A DNA stretch of 64,000 nucleotides. Origin: Tanypteryx hageni. Lineage: Eukaryota; Arthropoda; Insecta; Odonata; Petaluridae. This document shows, one piece after another, positions 23,364 to 35,102 of the stretch (its first letter is position 1; each line of letters starts with the position of its first letter). The DNA lies in NCBI GenBank assembly GCA_028673005.1, contig CM054116.1:98806207-98870206 (forward strand), written 5' to 3'. Both the position numbers and the translations under genes were made by a program. The notes beneath the pieces were generated by a model. That model made no database searches, was not told where the DNA came from, and saw nothing but the letters and a program-made list of their open reading frames with translations.

Positions 23364-24185
23364 AGTAGACCCTCGCTATCCGTGGTTTTTTTATCTGCAG
23401 TTTTCCTATCCGCGGTAAATATTTGTAGTATATTCGCAGTTGGCACGGTGCATAAGCTGTGCAATTGTGCCGAACATTTATGTATTTAGGATTTCTTTCT
23501 ACTTTTTTCGGTATAAATTATTCACATGATTCAGAAGTTCCATAGTAAAAAATAGGTAATTTGAACTTTATATCCACTTTGACAATTTAGGAATATTTTG
23601 TTTTTGTAGAGATTCGCAAAGTGTGAGAGCGCAGCATCAGTTAGCAGATACTATAGAGTCGAAGAATCTACGGTGCGAAGCATAAAAAAGTGAATAATTC
23701 ATAAGGATTAGTGTTGTGCTTCTTAGAGTGCAAAATTTTCATTTGTGACACGTGGCCCAAAATTTGAAAATACGGAAAAAGTCCTCGGTATGTCGATAGA
23801 CGGTCTGGCACAGAAAACACTGCCTCTGTATTGCCCAGTTGTACGTGATAAAGCAAGACGTTTACATAAAAAATTGACGCAATCTTCGAGTGAAAGAAAT
23901 AATACAAGCAGAACAAGTCCATTCCTTGCGATCATAAGCTGGTTTGAAGAATTTAAAAAGAGATATAGCCTTCGAATGTGAAGTTTTTATGGGAAAGCGG
24001 CGTCTGCAGACCACATGGAAGCACAGAATTTTCCTCCGCACCTGTTAAAGATTAATGACGATAAGGCCTACCGGCCAGAATAAGTCTTCAGTGTGGACAA
24101 GACTGGCTTGTTCTGGAAGAACATGCCTTTCAGAACGTTCCTGCTCAAAGAGGAAAAATCGGCCCATGGCTGTAAAATTTTCAGA
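23364..24185 (+). pseudogene. pogo/Tigger-type transposon relic with DDE transposase fragments
   Basis: The left terminus reads CAGTAGACCCTCGCTATCCG preceded by TA, the typical Tigger end and target dinucleotide. Downstream, one frame (from about 23745) encodes a degenerate transposase. It has a CENP-B-like region with WFEEFKKRYSL (about 23940), then AASAD and HLLKINDDKAYRPE, then VFSVDKTGLFWKNMPFRT (about 24090), which is the first catalytic-Asp block (usually VDETGLFW). KEEKSAHG follows. In-frame stops at about 23979 and 24081, a Glu-to-Lys change after the Asp, and loss of everything beyond about 24185 (including the right terminus) show it is dead. Confidence 0.85.
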
Positions 24186-24189
24186 ACAG

Positions 24190-25440
24190 TAACTCAAAAG
24201 TTTCTTCAGAGAAATGATGGTATATGTTCAATTACATTTAAAAGTGAGTAGTACTACCTCTTTTGTTGAGTATACCATAAATGGTAGTTGAGCTTAATTC
24301 ACAAATAATAACTGTATAAAAATATAACACATTTTTTATTTCAACTAATTACATAAGATTATTTTGTTGCCCGTTTCTTCTGCTTAAGTTTGAAATTTTA
24401 AAGGTATTTTATTGCAACATTAAAAACGCATTCCTATTTGTTTATCTCTGAAAACATACAATTATAAAGTCTGTATATAGCTATGGGCTTAGCGTTCAAT
24501 CCCTATTAACTACGCTCGTTATTAATCTGTGATATTTCGCGAAAGAAAATCACGGAAAATATTATAGATCCACTTTTCACCATTAAATATACACATCGTA
24601 TTCCATTCAGACTAGTTGATAAATAAAACACTTTTGAAAAAGTGTTAGATTCACAAAGTACCAAATATATAATCGATAAAAAAAAAAAATTTTACCACGG
24701 CAACAAGCAACGTAAAAGGGAAACGAGAACGTTTTCCACCGATATTTATTTTACGGAACCTCCGGGAAATCATTTTATACATGGAGATTTTATTCGATAT
24801 AGTAAACTCGATCCGGCCGTGCTTATAACCTCTATCGCGTTTGATAAAACAGAAAAGTGTTTTATTTTTTTACTACAAGTTTCTCGTAAAATACGATTAT
24901 CTCTCGCGGCAATTTGACATAGTTTCCTTCGTCTCGATATCATTAAACGCTTGTATCGATAACATGACCGTCGAGGCGGCGCATCGTCGTCGCATCGGCG
25001 TCGCGTATACATATCAATAAAAACGTCGACACGGAAGAGAGGAGATTGAGAAATATAGGAGGACGTCGGATGCAATAAAAATTTCTTCTAATTAACGACG
25101 TCCTTGACGACAAAACGGCGGGAAATCATGCCCTTCCCTTACACACAAAAGCAACGGCCGCGCAACCTCGTCCGAAATGGACCAAACATCGCGTCCACTT
25201 TACGGTGGTGACGTCAAGAAAGTTGAACCTTCTCAATCCCTACCTCCCCCACACGCATACAAAACCCTCCCAACATCATGGTGCGGCTTCCACCATGGCA
25301 CTCCCATGGTTTCGAACGAGATCCAGAGTAAATGCGCCTCGGCCGTGACAGCGCGCTAAGTGACGAGGCCGCGGCGCTGGTTGTCTTAAAGTTGTTGACA
25401 TAGGCGACAATCCCTACCCTCCCTCCAAACCTTCCCCAGC
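24190..25440. other. Non-coding DNA; unique CpG-containing part at 24700-25420
   Basis: 24190-24640 is AT-rich without features. 24700-25420 is unique, CpG-rich in places (24955-25010), without any recognisable exon. It could be regulatory. Confidence 0.4.
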
Positions 25441-26315
25441 CGGCTAGCTTTGTGTGTATTTCGCGCGATTAAAGAAATTACGACATGCAAAGATGGGAGT
25501 GTGGGGAGAGACAAGAGAGGACGGATCAGAGGAGACAGATTTCGAGAGAGTAATAAAAGAGGGCGAAAAAGGCGAAGAGGTCAAGTGGAATGTGAAGGAG
25601 AGAAAGAGAGAGAGAGAGGGCGGAAGGAACAGAGAGGAAGGAGTGAGGAGGAAGTGGGCGAGTAGAGAGGGCGAAGTAGTTGGAGGAGTTGGGAGGTGGG
25701 GGTGGAAGAGAGGCATGGGAGAGCGAATTAGAGGACAAAAGGGCTTTAAATGGAGGAGATCTCGAGAATGTCAGAGCGAGCGAAAAATAGTGAGTGGGGG
25801 GAGGCAAGTGAGTTAGCTAGTGAGTGAGTAGGCGGAGAAATGGAGAGATTGGGGATACGGTAAGACGAGGGTATGGGGTGCTTTCGAGAACGTTTTCCCC
25901 GACGGAATGGCGTTTTTTTGGTAGGGATGTACGCGTAGGAAAGAGGGAGAAAAGAGAGAGAGTAAGAGAGAGAGAGAGTGAAAAGAGAGAGAGGGTGCGA
26001 GGGAGAGTGTGTGAGAGAGGGAGATAGAAATTGAGAGGGAGAGGGTGAGATAAAGTGAGAGGGAGAATGAGAGACGGTGAAAGAGGTGAGAGAGATAGTG
26101 AAAGTATGAGAGAAGGTGAGAGAGAGCGTGAGATAGAGGGAGTGAGAGAGAGGGCGAGAGAATGGGAGGGAGAGAAAGGGAGGGAGAGAGAGGGAGAAAG
26201 AGAGGAGAATAAGATGGCTTTTATGAGAATACGGCGGGGCCTCAAAGTGCGGTTCATACAAGTACGAGAAGGGAAATAGAAAGAAAGAGAAGGTTTAAAA
26301 CCTCGCATTTTTTGA
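25440..26315 (+). repeat. Purine (GA-rich) tract
   Basis: The plus strand is mostly G/A with GAGAGA runs. A more mixed segment lies at about 25860-25930. Frames across it are low-complexity. It is followed within about 60 bases by a pyrimidine tract, giving a strand switch. Confidence 0.85.
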
Positions 26316-26369
26316 TCGTCGCAGTCTCCGTCTCCTCCTTCTTCCTGCAAGAACACTCCGTAAAAAAAT

Positions 26370-26379
26370 AAAGAGAGCC

Positions 26380-26411
<32 letters not shown>

Positions 26412-27120
26412 ATTCGCAACCAGGTTGTAAGCTCGCACTCTTGAAATTAAACACTCGGGAAGAGTGTAGGAGGTGGAGGAAGGAAAAAAGAGGAAAGCGT
26501 TCCGAAAACATTCGGCGCCGTCGTCGTCACCCTTTCTCCCGAGAAGAGGAGGCGCCTTCCTCTTTCCTTATTCCCTCTCTCTCACACCCCTCCCTCTCTC
26601 TCTCACACACACACACTCTCTCTCCCTCTCTCTCAACCTCTCTCTCTTCACACCCTCTCTCTCATACTCTCTCTCTCCTTCCCCCTCTCTCTTCCTCCTC
26701 TCACCCTCTCCTCTCTCACTCCTCTCTCCATCTTTCTCCCTTTTCCTTCCCTCCCTTTTCCCTTCCTCTCCTCGTCTCTCCTCCTTCCCCCTCTCCTCCC
26801 TACTTCTCTCCTTCCTCTCTCTTCCCTGTTTCTCTTTCCCACCTACCCTCTCTCCATCTTTCTCTACCTTCCACTTCTCTCTTTTTCTCATCCTTCTCTC
26901 CTCTTTTTTACCCTCTTCCCTACTTCACTTCTCTCTCTTTTTCTTATTCTTCTCGCTCCTCTTTTTCGCCCTCTTTCCTTCTCCTTTCTCTCTATCTCTC
27001 CCTCCCTCTCTGTCACTCCCTTTCTATTCCTCTCTCTCACTCCCTCTCTCTTTTTCTGATTCCTCTATCTCCATTTCCTCTTTCTTTCCCAACTATTCTT
27101 CTCTTTTCAATCCTCCTCCT
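26370..27120 (+). repeat. Pyrimidine (TC-rich) tract
   Basis: The plus strand is mostly C/T with long CTCTCT runs. It begins just after AATAAAGAGAGCC (about 26367-26379), which resembles the AATAAAG-then-TC arrangement of the LINE 3' ends elsewhere. Purine-rich 26410-26570 interrupts the left part. Confidence 0.85.
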
Positions 27121-28135
27121 CTGAAGCCGCCGACATCGTTTACCCTTTCCTCCGTGTTTACGCGATGCTGCACCGCGCCGTCCGCTCGCCTTTACGCCGG
27201 CATTTTATGTTCCTTGCCCTCTCACTCTTTCTCTTGTAATTTCTCCTCGCGAGGCGATCCCTCCCAAACCGCATTCCTCGATTCGCGAATTCTCATCATT
27301 TGATGTCATATAGGACGGTTTTCGTTTCATCTACGGATGTTCGTTTTATATTCTTGTCTAATGGGACGACTTTTTGTCCCTTTACCCGTCGACGCTCACG
27401 TACGCGAGGTCACGGATGGAGGAGAAAAAAAAACACGAGACTTTTTCCGCTATATCGACGTCGCGGTGTCCATTTGAAAAAAGTACGAGGTGATTGCGCT
27501 AGTGTTGTTTATCCGTCTAGATTTTTCGACGTTGATTGGGAAACGCGCATTTTTGCTCCGATTCCGTTTGTCTGTCGCGGAAACGTACGCGGCGATAAAA
27601 ATGAGCGCGACCTATTTCGCGGGGATTAGGAAGGAAAGGGGGGTCAGCGATAAAATGGCACATAAAGAGAGAGTGTAAGAGAGGAAGGGTTGGAACAAGG
27701 AAGAGAGAAAGATCATTTCAAGAAGAGCATTTTTTACGTAAAATCATCCCGAAAAAATCGCGCCTGGACAGCATTCCTCCAACAAATAGAAAAAGCGACG
27801 AATGTTCCCGAAGTATAATTATGCCTAGACAATTTTTCTACCAACCTTAAACCAATTTCCATTTTCCTAGCATCAGAAGAAGAGCATAACGACATCATCG
27901 CGTACAGAAAGGACATGCAATTGGATACATCTGGAGGATGGATCTGTAGAAAAAATTGCTATGATGAACCGGTTCGGAAAGGATTTCATCGTTCAATTTT
28001 TCCTTAATAAAACACATCTTTTCAAATATCTCTCTCTCTCTCTCTCTCTCATCTCGGAATTTGTGTTTATGGTGGTCGGGAAAGGAGATTGGTCGCATCT
28101 CCTCTCCACGCGTTAGGTCGTGGTTTACGAATCCT
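27120..28135. other. Unique non-coding block
   Basis: CpG-containing unique sequence at 27120-27660, then AT-rich sequence with a (TC)n run at 28028-28051. No gene was recognised. Confidence 0.4.
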
Positions 28136-28139
28136 CCAT

Positions 28140-28475
28140 CGGAGGCGGAGGAAGGAGAGGATATATTATCGTTTCCGACGATGGAGGAGAGAGAGGATGA
28201 GGGCAGTGAGAGAGAGGAAGAGGTATAGAGAATTAGGGAGAGACGGGAAGAGGGACAGAGGAAGAGGGAAAGCTATGGAGAGGGAGAGAGAGGATGGGAG
28301 AAATCGGAAGAGAGAAATATATGGGCAGAGAGGAAGAGAGAGAGAGAGAGAAAAGGAAATATATAGTGAGAGGAAGGAAGAGAGAAGTATATGGATAAAG
28401 GAAGAGGGAGGGAGGGAGAAAGAGATGGAAATATATATGGAGAGAGGAAGGAAGAGGTGAGTATATGGAGATAGA
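28140..28475 (+). repeat. Purine tract, left half of an interrupted tract
   Basis: GA-rich plus strand with GATATATGG interspersions. It continues after the LINE insertion at about 29679. Confidence 0.85.
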
Positions 28476-29678
28476 GAAACAGACAGGCAAAGGACTTTAT
28501 TTTGGACGAAATTGAGACTAAATAGTTCTCTCTTACATTAAATCCTTTTGTCTGTAATTACAATATTTGCATAACAACAAATTAATTGCGCATGAATTAC
28601 AATTCAATACATATTAATTACAAATTAATTATATACTAGGGAGATGCCCGTTGAAATTCAACGGGAAAGGTTTTGCGAAATAAAAAATGAACATAAATAT
28701 CCCTTGACTTTCTTTGGATGAAATAAAACAAACTTTCGTTCTTTTGGGCGTTCGTTGTTTCAAGTTTCGAACTTCTACGATGATTCTAAGTACCTAATTT
28801 TAATATGCGAATGATTAATATTCTATATTTCTACCTTCTCGTAAATAACGCAACAAATGTTGTTTACATAGCTTGTTATGAAAATAATTTCTCTCTCCTT
28901 CTCTCTCGTATTAATTGTAAAGCACACTTTAACCCATAACGATTGAAATAACAACATGATTTCGAGGTTTGACAATGCATGGCAACATCCCGTTAAAATG
29001 GCAAGATTTCCCAAAAATATGTGAATTAAACATTTAATATGAGGTATTTCGAACTGTAGGCGGGAATAAATGAACAGAATAAGAAACTTAATAGTTTTTT
29101 CATTAAAATGGGCTAGATCCGAAGATCATAGGTTAATTCTTTTTAATTTAGATCTCAAAAAGAATAAAAGCCTGCAAGTCAAAAAGTCGATTTTTACGTG
29201 TTATCATATGGGAAATGAAAAGGCCTACCTTGGAATCAAACCTAGGACTTTTTTCAAGATTTACTTTCGGAATCATCTTACAATATGTGAATTAATCATT
29301 CCTGTTAAATATCAAAAACAAATATTCTTCCATTATCGAGTTATTAGCATTTTTATAGCGTGACAGAGGGAGCCACAAAGGGGCTAAGGGACAGAAGTAG
29401 CCTTTTATTATTGTTAGATACAAATTAATTATATATTGGTTAACAGATCATAGAGTATTACCATTTAGTACTGTTAGTTTTGTGGGTAGAAAAAAACTGC
29501 GTATCAGCTTTGTTTAAACAGAAAAAAATGTCCCACTGCGGAAAACACCTACGAAGGAAAGAGAGGTGTAAAAACAGCGAAAAATTCCTAAACAGTTCAG
29601 AAAAAAACAATAGTTTGAAAGAAAAAGAATCCTTTATAAACACATACATATGTACATATATTACATTAATAACCATAT
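28476..29678 (-). mobile_element. 5'-truncated CR1-like LINE copy (3' UTR), disrupted by a Helitron-like element
   Basis: LINE parts are 28476-28635 and 29436-29678. On the minus strand, the first part ends GACAAAAGGATTTAATGTAAG, then TCTCAATTTCGTCC and AATAAAG, then a CTGTCTGTTTCTC tail. This aligns with 47702-47775. The second part (TTTTTACACC, then GTAGGTGTTTTCCGCAGTGGG) aligns with the LINE 3' UTR at about 47490-47540 (GTGGGTGTTTTCCTGCGTGGG). The two parts are collinear with that UTR once the Helitron at 28636-29418 is removed. GA tract flanks the copy on both sides, so the LINE inserted into a pre-existing tract. Confidence 0.8.
28636..29418 (-). mobile_element. Helitron-like element, 783 bp, flanked by 17-bp direct repeats
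   Basis: Read on the minus strand it starts TCTAACAATAATAAAAGG and ends CTAG. Seven bases before the CTAG lies a hairpin with perfect 9-bp arms (CCCGTTGAA...TTCAACGGG, 28647-28665). The insertion point is A|T. TC...hairpin...CTAG with A/T flanks is the Helitron signature. No Rep/helicase is encoded. Related relics lie at 51950-52240 and 52600-54540. A perfect 17-bp repeat TACAAATTAATTATATA (28619-28635 and 29419-29435) abuts both ends, which is unexpected because Helitrons do not normally duplicate their target. Confidence 0.75.
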
Positions 29679-30060
29679 AAGGGAGAGAGGGAGGGAGGGA
29701 GAGAGAGAGAAAGAGGGATGGAAATATAGATAGAGAGAGGATGGCAGGTGAAATAGAGGAAGAATGAGAGGGAAATGTATGGAGAGATAGAGGGGAAGAG
29801 GGAGATAGAGAGAGAAGAGGGAAAGATATGGAGAGAGGGAGGCAGATGAAAAGGGAAATAGATGGATGGAGGGAGAGAAATGAAGAGGGAAAGAGATGGA
29901 TAGAGGGAAAGACTTGAAGAGGGATATAGATAAATGGAGGGAAATTGATGGGGATAAGGTGATAGATGATGGGACAGAGGAAGAGGAAGAGACGAAGATA
30001 TAGAGAGGGAAAGAGAAGGGGTTGCGGACCTCTCTCCTGCGCGCGAGGGAGAGAGAGTGG
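29679..30060 (+). repeat. Purine tract, right half of an interrupted tract
   Basis: GA-rich plus strand with ATAGATGG interspersions, of the same character as 28140-28475. The long minus-strand serine/leucine/proline frames are artefacts. Confidence 0.85.
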
Positions 30061-30064
30061 AGAT

Positions 30065-31605
30065 GGCCGGCTCGAATTTCCACTCAATCATTCGCTGACG
30101 CGTGCAACAGCGCGGAAAGCTTCGGAGTCGCCGCCCGCGTGGATATCAGTCATTGTTCTAAAGTCAGGGAAAGAGATTCAAGGGATTTACATACTGATCG
30201 AGCAATCAAAGAGGACAGTTTTGGTCAATATTCTTCCGGGAAGTAATCTCCCTCTCTCTCTCTCTCTCGGTGGTGTACGTATGCATATACGTACGATTAC
30301 TGCTTATGTAAATCTGCTGTTGATAGACTTGTCTATCTAAATTCCTCAGCACCTCTTGAAGGCCTTGCAGATCTGAAATTGGACAAGTCATACCCGAGAG
30401 AATAAATCTGGAACGCGAAAAATTCTCATTTGCATGGAGCGTTTGTTGCAGCAGTACATTCCCGGCACGTAATAAACAAAATCAATGCAGCGAATTTTAA
30501 AATTTGTTGAAATTGAGTTATTAACCAGGGATTCAAAGGATGATGATCCGAGAAGTGTTTGATTTTTCGCAAATATGCGAATAGGTTCAGAGTTGACCGA
30601 AGCATTATTTTATAATGCGATAAAAAATCAATATTTTAACACTAAGGAAATTTAATTATGCCTTCTTTGGACCTTGTTATCTCGCTTGAAAGAGCGTTGT
30701 CAAAATCCTTTGTCCTATATGTCGACAAGGTAACGACATTCACGTGTTTACATAAATGAAAAATTTTATTTTTCTGCTGCTGTCAAACACAATAGTGTTA
30801 AAATATTTTAGCCAATCTACAGGTAATCAGAATAACGTAGACTTAAATGCAATATAAATTACATATATCTGCATGCACTTTTTCAACTCGAGTTTTCTCA
30901 TAAGTTTAGTAGTAGTATTTATACTCGTTTACTTAAATTTATGTCTAGACATTTTTTCTTCCTAAGGTTTCGGATCATAGAATTTCGACTGCATATATAC
31001 CGGAAATCTGTATTACATGAATAAATTTACTAAATGCATATGGATGTGAAAATTTTTTTATTGTGAAATATGATATTAATCAGTTTTTAAAGCTGATTTC
31101 ATTATCATACTTAAGGTATCGTACATATATGAGCGCTGATTTAACGTCAAATATCCTAAAAATAGTTACCGTAAGTATTTTACACATTCGCCGTTAATGT
31201 AATTTTTTCCTCGCAAATGCGTACTCAAATCGCAAATGGTGGGAAAATGATGATGACACGGGAGTGACTCGGCTCCTGTCAAGAATGAGTTAGCGGAGAA
31301 CAAGGACCGTCCGATGGCCCATTTTCGCCCATTCTCCCCGTCAACTCTTTAACTGGATCAACTCGGAAAGCAAGTTACATCCTGTTACTTAACGCGCCTT
31401 GTCAAAATTCCGTCCCCAACTCTAATGCTCCGTAATACTAAGATTACGCGAAGTTCGCGGTAACTTCACGTCGCGCCGTCTGAATTCGCCACGGGGGAGA
31501 AGAACGGAGGAGGAAACTATTTCATAATATGCGACGGTTCTAAGGACCGAAATGCCATTTTGGATCAAACGAAATGGACCCATCCCTCGAAGAGTAAGGC
31601 TTAGG
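30065..31605. other. Non-coding DNA
   Basis: No coding similarity was recognised. A (TC)n run occurs at 30250-30270. The stretch 30600-31200 is AT-rich and featureless. Confidence 0.45.
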
Positions 31606-31614
31606 GCGTGATCT

Positions 31615-31760
31615 AATGCGAGAGAGAGGGAAAGAGAGAGGAGGGAAGAGGATATAAAGGGAATGAGTGATGTGGTGGAGGAGCAGTGGTGGTGGGGGTT
31701 GGAGGAGGAGGGCGTGGAGGGAGTTCATCAAAGGGGCGGGGCGGCAAAGGGACGGGGGTA
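31615..31760 (+). repeat. Short purine-rich tract
   Basis: GAGAGAGGGAAAGAGAGAGG followed by GGTGGTGGGGGTTGG. Part of the region's general GA enrichment. It is too short and mixed to say more. Confidence 0.6.
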
Positions 31761-32187
31761 GACCGTGCGGTTCCCTCTCTCCCTCTTCCATTCCCTTCCT
31801 CGTTCCGAATCCTAATGAGTGAAACCCTTTTGGCCGTACTTTCATGTAAACACCAATCATACTTCAGCGGTGGCGAAGAATCGGGTCAGGATGCTCAGCC
31901 CCGCGGATACTCCAGGGTAATTACCTGAGACATGTTTATTGCTGCGTTACAATTTCTTATTTTTTCGCTGAATAAAAGAAAGAGACTGAGAGAGGGGTAA
32001 ATTACACTCGTGGAAATTGGAATGAAAGAAGTTTTCTCTCTCTCTCTCTCTCTCGGTTTTATAACGCGCAACAAAAAGATGCCGCCGACCGATCTCCGAG
32101 GATATTTCATCTTTCGTATTCGTTTTCTCTCCCGTAATAAAAAAATTGGTCGAATTCAATAACTTAGGCGGTGGCCAATAGGGGGCG

Positions 32188-32390
32188 CTTGATGTTATTT
32201 GAGGTCATTTGATAGGATTGGCCGTTATCCGATGTTATTTGACGTTGTTAGACGTCATTCCATGTCATTCGATACCATTTTACGTCGATAAATATCATGT
32301 GATGTTATCCGATGCCGTTCCATGTTACTTGATGTCTTTTGGTATTGTTAGGAGTCGTTTGTGACGTTGTGTTGCGTCATTTTACGCTAC
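32188..32390 (+). repeat. Degenerate 10-bp periodic array (GATGTTATTT-like)
   Basis: Successive 10-mers read GATGTTATTT, GAGGTCATTT, GCCGTTATCC, GATGTTATTT, GACGTTGTTA, GACGTCATTC, CATGTCATTC, GATACCATTT, GATGTTATCC, GATGCCGTTC, CATGTTACTT, GATGTCTTTT and so on, for about 20 units without loss of register. The consensus is close to GATGTYATTY. Several units contain GACGTCA-like strings. Not a known satellite to me. Confidence 0.85.
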
Positions 32391-32399
32391 GCGGTGTAA

Positions 32400-34080
32400 G
32401 TTTACGTATTTTCTGCATTTTATTCGATTAAATATTCTCTTCTCCATAGTTGTCGGTTTTATGGAAGTTCGGGTAAATTTATTATATGCTGCTTCCATTA
32501 AATTTGCATTTAAGCTCTCAACCAGAACAAATTTTTATAAATTCAATTCAAGCGGTGAGAAAAATATAACTGACTTCAGTTCATTCTAAATTTAAACCAT
32601 AAATCAATTTTATAATTTTTACAAACGTTTTCCTTGTAGATGTAATACAATGACTTGACTGAATAGGAAATTAACATATTAAAATATGACAACACTAAAA
32701 CGTGACGAGAACTGAACAGGAAGTAAAAGTTGAAAGAAATGCGGGAGCTCCACTCTTGGATCATCGGCGGCATTAATTCCCAGAAGTGTTGCCGAAAATC
32801 ATATATCAAGCATAAATTAGCATTCTATATTATCGATTAATTATTATTCCGTCATTAGCAGAGACTATTTTTCATTTATTAACGAACTAGATAAACACTC
32901 CTGAAAACGAACGCAGGAAATGTTTCAGTGGGGATAAATTCGGGACGACATTTGGAACCGCATAAATTCCCGAAATGTAATATTCATTAAACGGTGGAAC
33001 TCACCGAAGGCATCAATTTTGTTTTTGGACTCTATTTGAAACGAAAAACTGGAATATTTCCCTAATTTACGCGAACTTTCGTCTTTCGATAATTTAGCAA
33101 AAAGACCCACCTAAATTATTTTTAACTTTGATAGAGATGTATAAAATATGTCTTTTTTGGTGAAATAACTAAAACTGAGGATATTTTGTTCTTTCATGTA
33201 TACTTCGGATACTGTTTTTTATTTATTCGTTTGAAAAACGAATATTCATAATGCCGAATATTAAAACCCCTTAAATGATTTTTTTCTGGGAAGGACATGG
33301 CCCGAAAAGGGAAAGCGACACCCGACTTAGATAAAAGAAAACACGAAACGAACAGAAAATTATCCTACGTCAACCACTCGGACGTTGCGGGAAATTTTTC
33401 ATAAGAGAACGAGGCAGTCAGGATTGAGATTCCGGAAGGGGATTTCGCATTAATTTACCCCGACGGCTTAACAAGCAACGCGTCGGACCAATTACGAAAC
33501 TCGCCCCGTACGAAGGGTATCTCGAAACGAAAAGAAATAGGAGTGCAATCATTTTCGCACAATAACTCTGTTCTGTGTTTGCGAGTGTAAGGGAGAGAGA
33601 GAGAGAAATAGGGACGCAGTCCTTCACGTGCTTTTCCTCTCGCACATCGCGCCCTCCTCGGTAATCAAGAGCCTTTCCGACTCACACGAACACAAACACA
33701 CACACACACACGCACACGGAAAACAACGTAATTAACCTCCCTTAAACGAGAGAGAGAGAGAGAATTGGAAAGACGTCCGAAGAGAGGAAAATAAACCATC
33801 AAGGGCAAGCGTAAACGAAAAGGGACCGAATTCCTTTTACTATAAAGGTTAAGGACTAGAGACGGGCCATTTACTCACCGCAGAGCGAATTTCTAAGCGA
33901 GTGAACGAGGGCGATGGTGGGTGAGGGCGTGGGCGTAATCCGCCGATGGGTCCCCTCTCATCCTCGGGATGTCACAAGGAGAAGAGAGCCAGCGAACACG
34001 GGTGTTATTTGGTAGCGGGTGGTGGAGCCAAAGAGAGAGAGAGAGATGAACCGCTGCGAAGGGACGCACGGGTCTGACTG
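32400..34080. other. Non-coding DNA
   Basis: AT-rich to about 33290, then more balanced unique sequence. Short runs: (CA)n at 33692-33716 and (GA)n at 33594-33606 and 33750-33764. No gene was recognised. Confidence 0.45.
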
Positions 34081-34084
34081 ATTC

Positions 34085-34785
34085 ACATCCAACAGGCGAG
34101 ATAGGGCGAGTGAGAGAGAGGGAGGGAGGAAGAGAGGGGAAAGGAGGGGAGATGAGATGGGAGGGAGAGCGAGGCGGGATATGGGAGGGGTAGAGGGTTT
34201 GGGAGGAATATAACGTCCCGACCTACCCTTCCACCTTCGAAAAACCCCCATTCCAGCACGCATCCTCCTCCCACATCCCCCCTCACGGCTGGAGCTTACG
34301 TCCCCCTCCTTCCCCCTCTCGCTCCACTCCACTCTACACAAGGCGGGAGTCTCCCGACTCCAACGCCCAAAAATTCCCACCACTACAAACAACACGCCTC
34401 ACTCCTACGTAGCAACAACCCCACCCAAATCGCCCACACCACTCACTTGGGCGAAAAAGTTCCGATCGAAGGCGGGAGGGAGGAGAGAACGCGGAGGGGC
34501 GGAGAGAGAGAGAGAGAATGGATAGAGAGAGAGAGAAACAGAGACGGAGGGGAAGTATGTGGGGGAGGGGGAGGAGGGGAAGTAGGAGGGGGAGGAGGGG
34601 AAGGAAGCAGGAAAAGAGAGAGAGAGGGGGGTGGAGATGGCGGGAAGCGGGAGAAGTGGACTATGGAAGGAGAGGAGAAAGAGGGCGATAGAGAAAAAGA
34701 GAAGGGACGTGGAGATAGGAGTGGAGGCTGCCATAGCAGAGGGTGTCTTGTGGACAGGAATAGAGGGAGGATTAGATGAGACGAA
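34085..34785 (+). repeat. Purine-rich tracts flanking a pyrimidine-rich insert
   Basis: 34100-34200 and 34460-34700 are GA/GGGA-rich on plus. 34205-34440 is C-rich, so the composition switches strand twice in 600 bases. Open frames here are low-complexity. Confidence 0.7.
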
Positions 34786-35102
34786 AGAATGGATGCGACG
34801 ATGATAGTCGAAGTGACGAGGGAAAGTGGAGAATGAAGGACGACAAGTGGTTCTGGATGCTGGGTTTCGGCTTCCGGAGGAATAACTGAGGGAGTTTACC
34901 TCCGAAAAGAAGAGGAAACGACGTGAAGTGGGGAGGATGTATTAGATGTTGATTAAAACGAGTTGGCGGTGGAGCATTCGGACGGGGGGCGTAATGGCGC
35001 GAGAGAGAGTAGGGCTGGAGCGTAACGGGTGTTGCGTGCGACAATAATGGAACACGGGCGGGACTGATGCGTGGAAGCGGTGCTGCGTCTGCGTCTGACC
35101 GC

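Noticed and set aside
26441..27303. Two overlapping plus-strand frames of 227 and 276 codons
   Set aside because: Low-complexity translation of the TC tract in two frames at once.
29070..29363. 97-codon plus-strand frame
   Set aside because: Lies inside the Helitron-like element in antisense to it. Related copies do not keep the frame.
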